A DNA stretch of 64,000 nucleotides from DATEOR01 sp963841425. GTDB taxonomy: Bacteria; Actinomycetota; Thermoleophilia; Gaiellales; Gaiellaceae. Within the stretch, counting starts at the first letter, position 1. Each line of letters begins with the position of its first letter. The stretch covers positions 251,227 to 315,226 of the forward strand of contig CAWJCL010000003.1 in assembly GCA_963841425.1 (NCBI GenBank), given 5' to 3'. The notes below the pieces were generated by a model. The model was not told the origin of the DNA, searched no databases, and saw only the letters and a program-made list of their open reading frames with translations. The translations under genes and the position numbers were made by a program. Of this stretch, positions 17,894 to 27,215 are shown piece by piece.

Positions 17894-19044
17894 ACGGGTT
17901 CCGGCGCATGCTGACCGCCGTGACGAGCGAGCTGCGGCGGAAGCACGACGTCCGGGTGCTCGCTTTTCGCGCTCCCGACCAGGTCCGATCCTCGGCCGAC
18001 GAGAGTCTGCGGCTTCTTCCGCAACCGGAGGACGGCTTCCCGGTCTCCGTCCTGCGGACGGCACGGGCCGTCGCGCAGGGGCGACCGCTCAGGGCGGACC
18101 GGCTGGCCGCGCCGATGGTCGATCCTCTGCGCGCGGAAATGGCAAGGTTCACGCCGGAGGTCGTCCACGTGACTTCCGGCAGGCTTGCCGGTCTCGGGCG
18201 GACCCTCGCCGGCCACCCGGCGGTGCTGGGGGCGCTCGATGCGATGCATCTCAACACCGAAGCCCGTGCGCTCATCGCGTCGGGGTTGCGCCGGCGCCTC
18301 CTGCGGATGGAGGTCGGCCGGGTGCGCAGGTTCGAGTCCACAGACTACCGCCGGTTCGCCCGCGTCACGGTCGTCAGCGAAGCCGATCGCGCCGCCCTGC
18401 TGGAGATCGACCCGTCACTCGAGATCGACGTCATCCCGAACGGCGTCGACGTCGACTTCTTCGCTCCGGATCCCGAGGCGCAGGTCGATGATGCACGCAT
18501 CGTCTTCACCGGGGTGATGAGCTATGCCCCCAACGTCAGCGCGGCGGAATTCCTCGCTCGTGAAGTCTTCCCGCGCGTACGGCGAGCGCGGCCCGACGCG
18601 CGTCTCGCGATCGTTGGGCGCTCGCCGGGCGGCGCCGTCAGGGCGCTGGGAGAGCTCCCTGGAGTCGAGGTGACCGGCGAAGTTCCAGACCTCCGTCCCT
18701 GGCTTCGGGAAAGTCGTGTCTATGTCTGTCCGATGACGAGCGGAACCGGGATCAAGAACAAGCTCCTCGAGGCGATGGCCTGTGGTGCTCCGTGCATCGC
18801 GACGCCGCTTGCACTTCAAGGGATCGATGCTGTCCCCGGCAAGCAGGTCCTGGTCGGCGCGGATGCGCACGAGCTGGCGGAGGAGGTCGGCCGCGTCCTC
18901 ACAGACGACACTCTCGCGACGCGGCTCGGTGCCGCCGGACGCGCCTACGTGTGCTCGCAGCACGACTGGGGGGCAGTCGCCCAAAGCTATGTCCGGGTCT
19001 GGGAGCGGGCGAGAGCCGCCCCCCCGAGGGCCGACTGCTCATAG
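17848..19044 (+). CDS. Glycosyltransferase, GT4/GT-B fold
   Basis: Starting from the ATG at 17848 the protein has 398 residues. The N-terminal Rossmann half opens 'ILICATEAPLPPVNGFRR', and the C-terminal donor-binding half has 'VFTGVMSYAPNVSAAEFL' and 'CPMTSGTGIKNKLLEAMACG', the E-x7-E-like region of GT4 enzymes. It resembles the exosortase-associated sugar transferases of exopolysaccharide loci. It should add one hexose to the growing lipid-linked repeat unit in the cytoplasm. Confidence 0.87.
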   Translation: MRILICATEAPLPPVNGFRRMLTAVTSELRRKHDVRVLAFRAPDQVRSSADESLRLLPQPEDGFPVSVLRTARAVAQGRPLRADRLAAPMVDPLRAEMARFTPEVVHVTSGRLAGLGRTLAGHPAVLGALDAMHLNTEARALIASGLRRRLLRMEVGRVRRFESTDYRRFARVTVVSEADRAALLEIDPSLEIDVIPNGVDVDFFAPDPEAQVDDARIVFTGVMSYAPNVSAAEFLAREVFPRVRRARPDARLAIVGRSPGGAVRALGELPGVEVTGEVPDLRPWLRESRVYVCPMTSGTGIKNKLLEAMACGAPCIATPLALQGIDAVPGKQVLVGADAHELAEEVGRVLTDDTLATRLGAAGRAYVCSQHDWGAVAQSYVRVWERARAAPPRADCS

Positions 19045-19794
19045 GTCGGCAGCGCCGCCACGCCCCAATCGCCTCCACTGGAGAAAGGCAAAGACGGAAA
19101 AGCCGAGGGCCAGGCAGAACTCGGCCCATTCGCCCGCCCGCGTGACGGTGAAACCCGACTCCGGGAAGAACGCGAAGCGGAGGGCCTTGTAGCCGAACAT
19201 GACGAAGAACGCCATCGTCAGGAAGATCGGCGGCAGCAGAAGGTCGACGAGGCCGGACCCTCGCCAGAGGCCCTTTCCGCGGACGATCCAGGCTCCGATC
19301 GAGCCGTACAGCCCCGCGATGAGATACATGATGTTCGTGAAGTGCTGCACGAGGTCGATGTTGTGGACCGTCGTCTCCTTCTGCTCGTTGATCTCCTCGA
19401 GCCGCTCGGGGGTCCCGTAGCCGATGACCCTCTGCCCCCACGCGATCTCCTCTCCCGCGACGAAGAAGCAGCCGATGCCGAACGCGAGGTAGGCCGCGGC
19501 GAGAACGGGCTGTCCCGACCGATGGAGCCGCCACGCACAGAGACACGCGAGAAGGGCGGCTGCCGCGAAGCCGAAGAACTGGGGCCACTCGAGCACCCGG
19601 TCCTCGTCCGTCACGAAGCGATATGCGCCCGAGTCGGCCCGCAGGAGGACGATCCCCACGGCCCCGACAAGCGGGAGGATGAAAAGCACCTCGGCGACGA
19701 CGGGCGCAATGCTCCAACGAGTCGCCTCGCTGCCCAGGTGACTCCAGAGAGACCCCGCCCGTCCCCGAATCCCGGTGTCAGCGACGCTAGTCAT
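19039..19794 (-). CDS. Polytopic membrane protein with GEEIAWGQR motif, unknown function
   Basis: A 251-residue protein with about six helices. Its most conserved-looking part is cytoplasmic or re-entrant: 'FVAGEEIAWGQRVIGY' followed by 'EINEQKETTVHNIDL'. I recall this GEEI.WGQR...NEQ.E...HN pattern from uncharacterised membrane proteins in other polysaccharide clusters. The charged Glu-Glu and His residues next to helices look like an active or metal site. It is the only minus-strand gene between plus-strand glycosyltransferases and overlaps the end of one by six bases. Confidence 0.7.
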   Translation of the reverse strand: MTSVADTGIRGRAGSLWSHLGSEATRWSIAPVVAEVLFILPLVGAVGIVLLRADSGAYRFVTDEDRVLEWPQFFGFAAAALLACLCAWRLHRSGQPVLAAAYLAFGIGCFFVAGEEIAWGQRVIGYGTPERLEEINEQKETTVHNIDLVQHFTNIMYLIAGLYGSIGAWIVRGKGLWRGSGLVDLLLPPIFLTMAFFVMFGYKALRFAFFPESGFTVTRAGEWAEFCLALGFSVFAFLQWRRLGRGGAADL

Positions 19795-19883
19795 ACGATT
19801 CGCCGGCCGCCGCAGACTATCCGCTTTTCAGCTCTTCGTGAAGAGCTGCGGCGGCCGATCGCCGCCCCTGCTATGACTCAGCC

Positions 19884-21209
19884 ATGCCGACCGGGACGGG
19901 AGCTCGCGATTCCGCAGCCGCATCCTCCGGCGAGGTCGAGTCGCATTCCGACGGAGTCGCTCGAGACGGGCATACGCCGCGGCGGCGTCTGAAGGTCGCG
20001 TACATCATGTCCCGCTTCCCGCGCCTGAGCGAGACCTTCGTCCTCTACGAGATACTCGCCGTCGAGGAGCAGGGAATCGACGTCCAGCTGTTTCCTCTCA
20101 TCCATGAGCGGGGAGACGTGGTTCATCCCGAGGCGCTCGAGCTCTCCGCCAGGGCGCGGTACCAACCATTCCTCTCCCTGCCGGTGCTCCGCAGCCAGCT
20201 CCATTTTCTCCGCCGCTCGCCTCGCCGCTATCTCGGGGCGCTTCGCGATGTGCTCTCCGGCACGTGGGGAAGTCTCAATTTCTTCGTCGGCGCACTCGGG
20301 ATCTTTCCGAAGGTCGCGCACGCCGCCCGGCTGATGCAAGTTGAGGGAGTCGACCACGTCCACTGCCACTTCGCGAGTCATCCTGCCGCTGCCGGGTTCG
20401 TCATCCATGGGCTCACGGGGATCCCGTACAGCTTCACGGCGCACGGCTCGGACCTCCATGTCGACCGCCACATGCTGTGCGAGAAGATCCGCGAGGCCGC
20501 ATTCGTCGTGCCGATCTCGGGCTACAACCGAGACCTGATGATCGAGGAATGCGGCGAAGGCATTCGCGAGAAGCTCGTGGTCATCCACAGCGGTGTGGAC
20601 ACCGAGTTCTTCCGACCCGTCGACGCGGTGGCCGACGACGGGCGCCTGGAGATCCTCTCCGTCGGCACCCTTCACGAGGTGAAGGGGCAGCGGTACCTCG
20701 TCGAGGCATGCCGCCTCCTTCGCGAGGAGGGGATCGACGTGGTCTGCAAGCTGATCGGAGACGGGCCCGACCGCAAGGCTCTAACCGGCCAGATCGCTGC
20801 GGCCGGGCTCGAGGACCGCGTGATGCTGCTGGGAGCCCGCGACCGGGACGCCGTCTGCGAGCTCTTACGGGCGACTCACGTGCTCGCAGCACCGAGCGTT
20901 CCCACCAAACGGGGCAAGCGAGAGGGAATCCCGATCGTCCTCATGGAGGCGATGGCGAGCGGAGTGCCCGTCGTCGCAAGTCGCCTTTCGGGGATCCCGG
21001 AGCTCGTCGAGGACGGCGTCAGCGGTCTCCTCGTGCCGCCCGGCGATGCGCAGAGTCTCGCAAGCGCGCTCGCCCGACTTCAGGGCGACCCCTCGCTCCG
21101 GGAGCGGCTCGCGCTGTCCGGGCGCGCCAAGGTGGAGGCCGAGTTCGACCTTCGCAAAAGCGCGGCCGAGCTCGTCGGTCAGTTCGCCCGTGCGAGAGTG
21201 GCGGCATGA
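19884..21209 (+). CDS. Glycosyltransferase family 4 (WcaL/colanic-acid type)
   Basis: The 441-residue GT-B enzyme has a 35-residue disordered N-terminus, then 'VAYIMSRFPRLSETFVLYE', characteristic of the colanic-acid WcaL subgroup. The donor half carries 'SVGTLHEVKGQRYLVEA' and 'REGIPIVLMEAMASGVPVVAS' with the E-x7-E pair. An internal start near 20000 is possible since the first residues are of low complexity. It overlaps the following glycosyltransferase by four bases (ATGA). Confidence 0.9.
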   Translation: MPTGTGARDSAAASSGEVESHSDGVARDGHTPRRRLKVAYIMSRFPRLSETFVLYEILAVEEQGIDVQLFPLIHERGDVVHPEALELSARARYQPFLSLPVLRSQLHFLRRSPRRYLGALRDVLSGTWGSLNFFVGALGIFPKVAHAARLMQVEGVDHVHCHFASHPAAAGFVIHGLTGIPYSFTAHGSDLHVDRHMLCEKIREAAFVVPISGYNRDLMIEECGEGIREKLVVIHSGVDTEFFRPVDAVADDGRLEILSVGTLHEVKGQRYLVEACRLLREEGIDVVCKLIGDGPDRKALTGQIAAAGLEDRVMLLGARDRDAVCELLRATHVLAAPSVPTKRGKREGIPIVLMEAMASGVPVVASRLSGIPELVEDGVSGLLVPPGDAQSLASALARLQGDPSLRERLALSGRAKVEAEFDLRKSAAELVGQFARARVAA

Positions 21210-22412
21210 AACGGCGAATCGTCTTCTGGTCTGCCGTCAGTGCAGTCACGGCCACCTACGTCGTGTTTCCGCTCCTGGTCCTCGCACGTGCGCGGCTTCG
21301 TCCGCGCCCCCATTTCTGGGCCGACATCACACCCTCGCTCACGCTGATCGTCGCCGCCCACAACGAGGCGGCGGACATCGGCGCGAAGCTCGAGAACATC
21401 GCCGTCGCTCGATTACCCCTCAGATCTTCTCGAGGTCATCGTCGTCTCGGACGGATGCGACGACGGCACGGAGGAGATCGTCCGCAGCTTCTCCGGGCGC
21501 GACGTTCGCCTCCTGTCTCTGCCTCGTGTCGGCAAGGCTGCCGCGCTCAACGCCGCGATGAATGAGGCACGCGGCGAGGTGCTCGTCTTCTCGGATGCGA
21601 ACAGCGCCTTCGCCGCCGACGCCCTCCTTGCGCTCGTGAGGCCCTTCGCCGATCCGAACGTCGGCGGAGTCGCAGGCGACCAGCGCTACGTCGCGGATCC
21701 CGACCTCGACGCGGCTGGATCCGGTGAGCAGGGGTACTGGGACTTCGACCGGACGATGAAGAGAGCAGAGAGCCTCGCCGACAACGTCATCTCCGCCACC
21801 GGGGCGATCTACGCCGTCCGCGCCTCGCTCGTCGGTCCGGTGCCGGAGGGTGTGACCGACGACTTCTACACCTCGACGGGAGTGATCGCCCGCGGGTTTC
21901 GCCTCGTGTTCGCCCCGGACGCCGTCGCCTTCGAGCCGGTGGCTCGCAGCGCCGGCCTCGAGTTCGGCCGGAAGGTGCGAGTGATCACCCGCGGCCTGCG
22001 TGCGGTCGTCTTGCGGCGAGCGCTCCTCGACCCACGGGTGCATGGGATCTATTCGGCCCAGCTCTTCGCGCACAAGGTCCTCCGCAGGCTCATGGTCTTC
22101 CCCCTCGCTGCCATCGCCCTGACGAGCCCACTCCTCTGGCGACGAGGCACTATCTACCGTGCCGCGACGGTGGCGCAAACCGTTCTCTACGGACTGGGTG
22201 CTCTCGGTCTTGTCCTTGCCGAGAAGCCGCTCGGGCGGCGGAGGCTCCTTGCCCTTCCGGCGTTCTTCTGCTTCGTGAACGCGGCCGCCCTTCGAGCCGC
22301 GTGGAACCTCGCCCGCGGCCGGCGGATCGATCGCTGGGAGCCTCGAAGAGCTTCGAGCTTGGACCGGGTTGGACGAGCGGAGACGGGAATTCCCGCAGGG
22401 AGCGCAGAATGA
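21206..22412 (+). pseudogene. Glycosyltransferase family 2 with membrane helices, broken by a 1-base insertion
   Basis: From the ATG at 21206, a membrane helix and 'LTLIVAAHNEAADIGAKLEN' (GT2 nucleotide loop) are read in one frame to about 21406. The rest ('VLVFSDANSAFAADALLAL', 'SATGAIYAVRASLVG', and three C-terminal helices) is in the +1 frame to 22412. Removing the G at 21407 restores 'AVLDYPSDLLEVIVVSDG', matching 'LALDYPDELVEVIVASDG' of the intact paralogue at 26041-27213. The enzyme would be a cellulose-synthase-like GT2. The lesion may be an assembly error, since both flanking junctions remain coupled (ATGA at each end). Confidence 0.8.
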
Positions 22413-23251
22413 GGCTCCCCGCCGGGGTCGAATCGCTGGAGGCCGTCCGCCTGGGCGCCGAGCGCTTGCGAGGAGATCCGTCGGCACCGCCGGACGCGAG
22501 CATCGTGGTGCCGGTGAATGCCCAGAGCGATCTCGAGCGCGTGTTCACCCTCTTGGGCGACGTGATCTCCTACAACGGCCCACACACGTTCGAGGTCGTT
22601 CTCCTCGTCAACAACTTCCCGCCCGAGGATCCGCCCCCGGAGACCGAGGCCTTCGAACGGCTGGGGATTCGCGTCGAGAGCATCCCGAATGTGTGGCGTC
22701 AGGGAGAAGCGGTCTGCTTCTCGGCCCGGATGATGGGAATCAGAGCCGCATCATGTGAGCGCGTGATCTCTTTCGACGCGGACTCACGAGTCCCCAACGC
22801 GTCGTTGCTCCTCGACTGGTACGTGCGCCAGTTCGAGCGCGGTGCAGCGGGTGCATACACCCACGTCGGTCATTACGACCTGCTCCCACTCTGGTCCGTT
22901 CGCGCCCGGATCGCGGCTCACCATGCGGCACGCTGGATCAAGCGCGTGCCACTTCGCATTCCCACCACCCGCGGAAACAACTACGCGATTGACCGAAAGG
23001 TTCTTCTGCCCCTGTACGAGCGGCACCTGCTCGCCGACGATCTGAACGTCGGGCCGGCATTGAAGTCTGCGGGCGGCGAGATCGTCTACTCGGGTGCGCG
23101 CTCGCTGCAGGTGCTCACCTCCGGACGAAGGTTCCAAGGGGGATGGCTGAAGCTCTTCCGCTATCTCGTCTATCGGCTCGGGTACAACGTGCGCATGATC
23201 GCGAGCGGCCGCGGCCGCGATGCGTGGTACCACCGGGCGCCGATGCGATGA
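22409..23251 (+). CDS. GT2-like glycosyltransferase
   Basis: This 280-residue GT-A-type protein has 'ASIVVPVNAQSDLERVFTLL' as the nucleotide-binding start and 'RVISFDADSRVPNASLLLDW' holding the D-x-D metal site. 'TRGNNYAIDRKVLL' follows, the region that normally binds the acceptor. There are no clear membrane spans. Start ATG overlaps the upstream stop (ATGA), and its own stop overlaps the next start in the same way, so four genes here form one translationally coupled run. Confidence 0.82.
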   Translation: MRLPAGVESLEAVRLGAERLRGDPSAPPDASIVVPVNAQSDLERVFTLLGDVISYNGPHTFEVVLLVNNFPPEDPPPETEAFERLGIRVESIPNVWRQGEAVCFSARMMGIRAASCERVISFDADSRVPNASLLLDWYVRQFERGAAGAYTHVGHYDLLPLWSVRARIAAHHAARWIKRVPLRIPTTRGNNYAIDRKVLLPLYERHLLADDLNVGPALKSAGGEIVYSGARSLQVLTSGRRFQGGWLKLFRYLVYRLGYNVRMIASGRGRDAWYHRAPMR

Positions 23252-24813
23252 CGAGCATCTCGGTACCGGCACCCGGCCGGCGAGAAAAGGCGACTTCGAC
23301 GGACGCGAGCACCCGTAGCGGAATGCTTCCCGTCGTCCTCTTCTTCTTCTTCCTCTGGACGAACCTGGCCGTCGTTCTGACCCAGGTCCATGGAGTTCCC
23401 CAGTTGATCGGCTCGTCGGTTGTCGTCCTGCTCCTCATCCCGGTCGTGCGAGCCCTGGTCGTCGACCGCCAGGCGCTCGTCGTCACGCCCGTTCTTCCAC
23501 TGGTCCTGATCTTCCTCGGCACGCTCTTCCTCGCAGGCATCAGGTCGCCGGAGCCGTCGGTCGTTCAGAGCAACATCGGCCTCTACCTCACGGAAGGCCT
23601 CCTCCTCTATCTCCTCGTCTCGAACGCGGTGAGGACCATCCCCGTGCTGACCGCGGCCCTGTGGACGCTCATTCTCGCCGGAGCGCTTTTGGGCGGGCTC
23701 TCCGTCTTCCAGGAGTTGACCCACACCTACGCGAACGAGTACGAGGGCTTTGCCCAGGTCGACCGGCTCGACACCGGCGGTGGCTTCAACATCGCACCCG
23801 CAGACGCGACGCAGAAGGAACTGCGGCCGAGGCTCGGGGGCCCGCTTGGCAGCGAGAACCGCTATGCGCAGATTCTCGCAGTCGTCTTTCCGCTGGCGCT
23901 GATACGCGCGTTCCGCGACCCTCGACGCAGCCGCCGGCTAGCGGGCGGAGCGGCGTCGATTCTGATCGCGGGTGGGATCTTCCTCACGTTCTCCCGCGGG
24001 GCGGCTGTCGCAGTGGGACTTACGATCGTGCTGACCCTGTTGCTGCGCGAGCTCAAGGTTCGACAGGTTCTGCCGGCTCTCGCCGTGCTGACCGCGATCG
24101 TCGTCCTCGTCGTCCCCGATTACGTGACTCGCCTGAGCACGCTTGGGGGCGTGACGGCGCTTTCCTCGGGTACGACCGACTCCGCGAACAAACCCGATTC
24201 GGCCCTCGTGGGTCGCGAGACCGAGAATCTCGCCGCGCTGCACGTGTTCATCGACCATCCCTTCACCGGGGTGGGGCCCGGCGTCTACTTTCACGACTAC
24301 TCGCGCGACTACGCGAACCGCCTTGGCTTGAGGTACCTCGCGAGTGAACGGCGTGGGCACAGCCTCTACCTGGAGATGGCCGCGGACACGGGCATCATGG
24401 GTCTCACCGCCTTCCTCGTGATGGCGGGTGTTCCGATCGTGCTGCTCGTCAGACAGGCGCGGTACTGGCGGAACAGAGACTCGGAGCGAGCCATTGTCGC
24501 CAGCTCGCTCGTGTTCGCGCTCGTTGCCTACCTCGCGAGCGCGATGTTCCTCCACCTCTCCTACCAACGTTTCTTCTGGGCGATTCTCGCCCTCGGGAGC
24601 GCAGCGATCTGGGCCCTCCGTCGTGACCAGGAAGAGACGACTCCTGGGCATCGGACAGCACGGCAGCGTCAGCCTAGCGGCGTCAGCTCCGACGGTCCCC
24701 GGCGCCGCGGAGTGCGGCACCTCCAGGAGCGTGAGTCCAGTCGGAGAAGCCGATCGTCCGGCCGCCCGCGACGGGCCGTGAACATGGGAAAGTCGTCCCG
24801 TAGGCCCGGTTGA
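23248..24813 (+). CDS. O-antigen ligase/polymerase (Wzy-type) membrane protein
   Basis: A 521-residue protein with about eleven helices and one long extracytoplasmic loop containing 'GRETENLAALHVFIDHPFTGVGPG', the Wzy_C/WaaL motif with the family's conserved Arg/His, then 'RRGHSLYLEMAADTGIMGL'. It should join lipid-linked repeat units on the outer face of the membrane. The last ~45 residues are Arg/Ser-rich low complexity, antisense to the converging gene that ends at 24683; the true end may be shorter or the overlap real. Confidence 0.85.
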   Translation: MTSISVPAPGRREKATSTDASTRSGMLPVVLFFFFLWTNLAVVLTQVHGVPQLIGSSVVVLLLIPVVRALVVDRQALVVTPVLPLVLIFLGTLFLAGIRSPEPSVVQSNIGLYLTEGLLLYLLVSNAVRTIPVLTAALWTLILAGALLGGLSVFQELTHTYANEYEGFAQVDRLDTGGGFNIAPADATQKELRPRLGGPLGSENRYAQILAVVFPLALIRAFRDPRRSRRLAGGAASILIAGGIFLTFSRGAAVAVGLTIVLTLLLRELKVRQVLPALAVLTAIVVLVVPDYVTRLSTLGGVTALSSGTTDSANKPDSALVGRETENLAALHVFIDHPFTGVGPGVYFHDYSRDYANRLGLRYLASERRGHSLYLEMAADTGIMGLTAFLVMAGVPIVLLVRQARYWRNRDSERAIVASSLVFALVAYLASAMFLHLSYQRFFWAILALGSAAIWALRRDQEETTPGHRTARQRQPSGVSSDGPRRRGVRHLQERESSRRSRSSGRPRRAVNMGKSSRRPG

Positions 24814-25939
24814 CCAGGTATACGCACTCGTTCGAGCGGGTCCCGTCGAACCAGTCCGAGTTTCCCGTCGTCTGACGGAGGAACCACAGATAGTCCAGCG
24901 CCCGACGGATCGCTGCGTCGGCGATCTCCCAGGCGGGATAGCCAGCCCGGGCGAAGACGAGCGCCGCGGGAACGGCACCCTCCAGCCCGACCCACGGGTA
25001 CTGCGTCCAGACGGGCGAGCAGACGTCGTCTCCCCCACGGGACATGTCGTTCCCGATCGCTCCATCGAGGCGGCAACCGTCCTTCGCTGCGTGCTTGTCC
25101 TGGATGCCGACAGGGTCGGCTGGAACCAGTTGCCAGACGTCGGAGTTCGACGTTTCCCCGACGGGGCTCGTACGATCGCCGCAGTAGCGCCGGTAGCCGT
25201 CCCAGGAGCTTGCGAGGCGAGCGGAGTCGTTCGTGTAGACGCAGAGCGCGGCGGTGACGAAGCCCATCTGCGCGGAGGCGTTCGAGCCCGACGACCAGTT
25301 GCCCGCCACGACCTGCTCGTCTGTGTTGTTGTCCCTGAGCGTCCGGGTCAGGAAGCCGGCCAGCCACTCGTAGATCGGACCGGAGCGGACGCCGAGGACA
25401 TCGGCCGCGATCACGTACGCGCCGAGGTTGCGTCCGATCGCCAGCCAGCGGGCGCCCTCCTCGGTGCCGATGGCCGACGTGATTGCGTCCATCGCCTTCC
25501 CGTGGAGCTCCGCGCTTCCGGTTCGGGCTGCGGCGAGCGCACAGGCGAGGGTACTGGTGTCGTGCGTGGAGTCCTGGTCGGCGACGTCCGCCTGGCCGAG
25601 GTCACCTTCGGCGACGGCGAGCATCGCTTCCCAGGCGGAGCCGCTCATCGAAAGGCTCTTCAGCTCGTCCGGCGCGATCCAGACCCTCTCGCGGGGGGAG
25701 TCGGTTCCCGGAGACGAGGGAGGCGGCGACGGCGGCTCGGCCACGTCGACCGGCGCCGCTTCCCGCGCAATCGAATCCGTCCGGAAAAGGTAGCCCGCGA
25801 CACCTGCGGCTGCGACGAGTAAGGCGTGCTTCCGCGTGAAGCGAAAAGGGCGGCGCTGGCTCGTTCTCCGCGGCTCGTGCCTGCCGCTCGGCTCGACGTC
25901 CGACGATTCTGTCTCTGTTTGGCGGTGATTCCCTTCCAA
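24683..25939 (-). CDS. Membrane-anchored (alpha/alpha)-toroid protein, alginate-lyase-like
   Basis: The 418-residue product has a basic N-terminus, a signal-anchor ('ALLVAAAGVAGYLF', near residues 39-52), a Pro/Ser linker and a ~330-residue helical domain. 'GRNLGAYVIAADVLG', 'NWSSGSNASAQMGFVTAALC' and 'YPWVGLEGAVPAALVFARAG' resemble alginate-lyase-like and other toroid polysaccharide lyases. The exact fold and activity are inferred. It lies 101 bases downstream of a GT2 gene and is likely the last gene of the Wzx-GT2-lyase transcript, where a depolymerase for the locus product would make sense. Confidence 0.6.
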   Translation of the reverse strand: MEGNHRQTETESSDVEPSGRHEPRRTSQRRPFRFTRKHALLVAAAGVAGYLFRTDSIAREAAPVDVAEPPSPPPSSPGTDSPRERVWIAPDELKSLSMSGSAWEAMLAVAEGDLGQADVADQDSTHDTSTLACALAAARTGSAELHGKAMDAITSAIGTEEGARWLAIGRNLGAYVIAADVLGVRSGPIYEWLAGFLTRTLRDNNTDEQVVAGNWSSGSNASAQMGFVTAALCVYTNDSARLASSWDGYRRYCGDRTSPVGETSNSDVWQLVPADPVGIQDKHAAKDGCRLDGAIGNDMSRGGDDVCSPVWTQYPWVGLEGAVPAALVFARAGYPAWEIADAAIRRALDYLWFLRQTTGNSDWFDGTRSNECVYLVNRAYGTTFPCSRPVAGGRTIGFSDWTHAPGGAALRGAGDRRS

Positions 25940-26040
25940 GGCTCATCCTTCGGCGCGTACGCGAGAGCGTGCCAGGAAGGTACCCTCGGTCGTCCCGATC
26001 CGGTCGCAGCCAAGACGTTGGTCGCGCGCGGCGTGAACCG

Positions 26041-27213
26041 TTATCCGCGCACGCCGGCTTCCGGCTTGACCCGTTGCGGCTCCCACATGTCGTCTCGAGA
26101 CCGCCGCCCGCGTGCCTGTTCGAAGAGGGCGACCGCGGACGCGGCGCAGCTCTGTTCAAACCGCAGCGCACCTTTGAGCGCTGGAAGGCCGCCGAAGCGC
26201 GTACCGCGCAAAAGAAAGCCGGCCGCGCCAGCTCCGTGGAGAAGGGCTTGACCGAGCCCCGCGGCGCGGTAGAGCCGTCCTCTTCCGAGCAGGGCCGGAG
26301 TCGTCAGCGCCAGACCGAGAAGGGGCACGAACGCCATCCGGCGAAGCAGCTTGTGCGAGATCAGCTGAACGGAGTAGAAGCCGTACTCGGCCGGATCGAG
26401 AAGATCGCGGCCGACCCAGAACGCTCGAAAGAGCGGTCCGACCATGCGCACCTTGCGCTCGAACGGGTCGCGGACGACCGTCGCGCCCGCGAAGGGATAC
26501 GAGGCGGCGTCCGGTTGGTAGACGAGGCGTCGATGCCGCGCAACGACCCGCGTGGAGACCCAGAAGTCGTCCGGCACGTTCTGGGGCACGGGCTCGAAGA
26601 GCTCGCGGCGCACAGCGTAGATCTGCCCCTCCGCGGAGGTGACGCTCCCGGCACGGCTCATGAGGACCCTGAGCAGGCGCTTGCCCGCGGCCGCGACGCC
26701 ACGTCCGGGCCTGGCTGCGGAGTCATGCCGCCGCTCGCCCGCAACTCCACCGACGGTGGGATCGGCGAACGGTGCGGTGACGTGTATGAGCGTTCGTTCC
26801 GTGAGCTTCGTGTCGGCATCCGTGAAGACGAGAATGTCGCCGGTCGCCGATTCCACCGCGAGCGTGATCGCCATGTTCTTCCCGACTCGCGGAAGCGCGA
26901 GAAGCTTGACGCCTTGGCCGAATTCGGCCACGCGGTCGTTCGTGCCGTCGTCGGAGCCGTCAGACGCGACGATCACCTCGACGAGCTCGTCGGGATAATC
27001 CAGCGCGAGGGTGTTCTCGAGCTTCTCGACGATGATCGCGGCTTCGTTGTACGCGGGGACGACGACCGTGACCGCGGGTCGGGCCTCGCCCTCGGCCAGG
27101 GGCCGTGAGCGGAGCAGCCCCCGCGCTGCGACGAGAGCTGGGAATCCGCCATAGGTGTAGGTGAGCCATGCCAACGAGCTCCAGAACGTCGTGCGCGCCG
27201 TGCGCCGAGCCAC
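26041..27213 (-). CDS. Glycosyltransferase family 2, cellulose-synthase-like
   Basis: A 390-residue GT-A enzyme with an N-terminal helix, 'VTVVVPAYNEAAIIVEKLEN', the 'VASDGSDDGT' and 'LVFTDADTKL' metal motifs, an acceptor region 'AEGQIYAVRRELF', and three to four C-terminal helices. It is the intact paralogue of the frameshifted gene at 21206. The GTG start lies two bases beyond the Wzx stop, so the two are cotranscribed. It should extend the lipid-linked chain at the cytoplasmic membrane face. Confidence 0.9.
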   Translation of the reverse strand: MARRTARTTFWSSLAWLTYTYGGFPALVAARGLLRSRPLAEGEARPAVTVVVPAYNEAAIIVEKLENTLALDYPDELVEVIVASDGSDDGTNDRVAEFGQGVKLLALPRVGKNMAITLAVESATGDILVFTDADTKLTERTLIHVTAPFADPTVGGVAGERRHDSAARPGRGVAAAGKRLLRVLMSRAGSVTSAEGQIYAVRRELFEPVPQNVPDDFWVSTRVVARHRRLVYQPDAASYPFAGATVVRDPFERKVRMVGPLFRAFWVGRDLLDPAEYGFYSVQLISHKLLRRMAFVPLLGLALTTPALLGRGRLYRAAGLGQALLHGAGAAGFLLRGTRFGGLPALKGALRFEQSCAASAVALFEQARGRRSRDDMWEPQRVKPEAGVRG

Positions 27214-27215
27214 GC

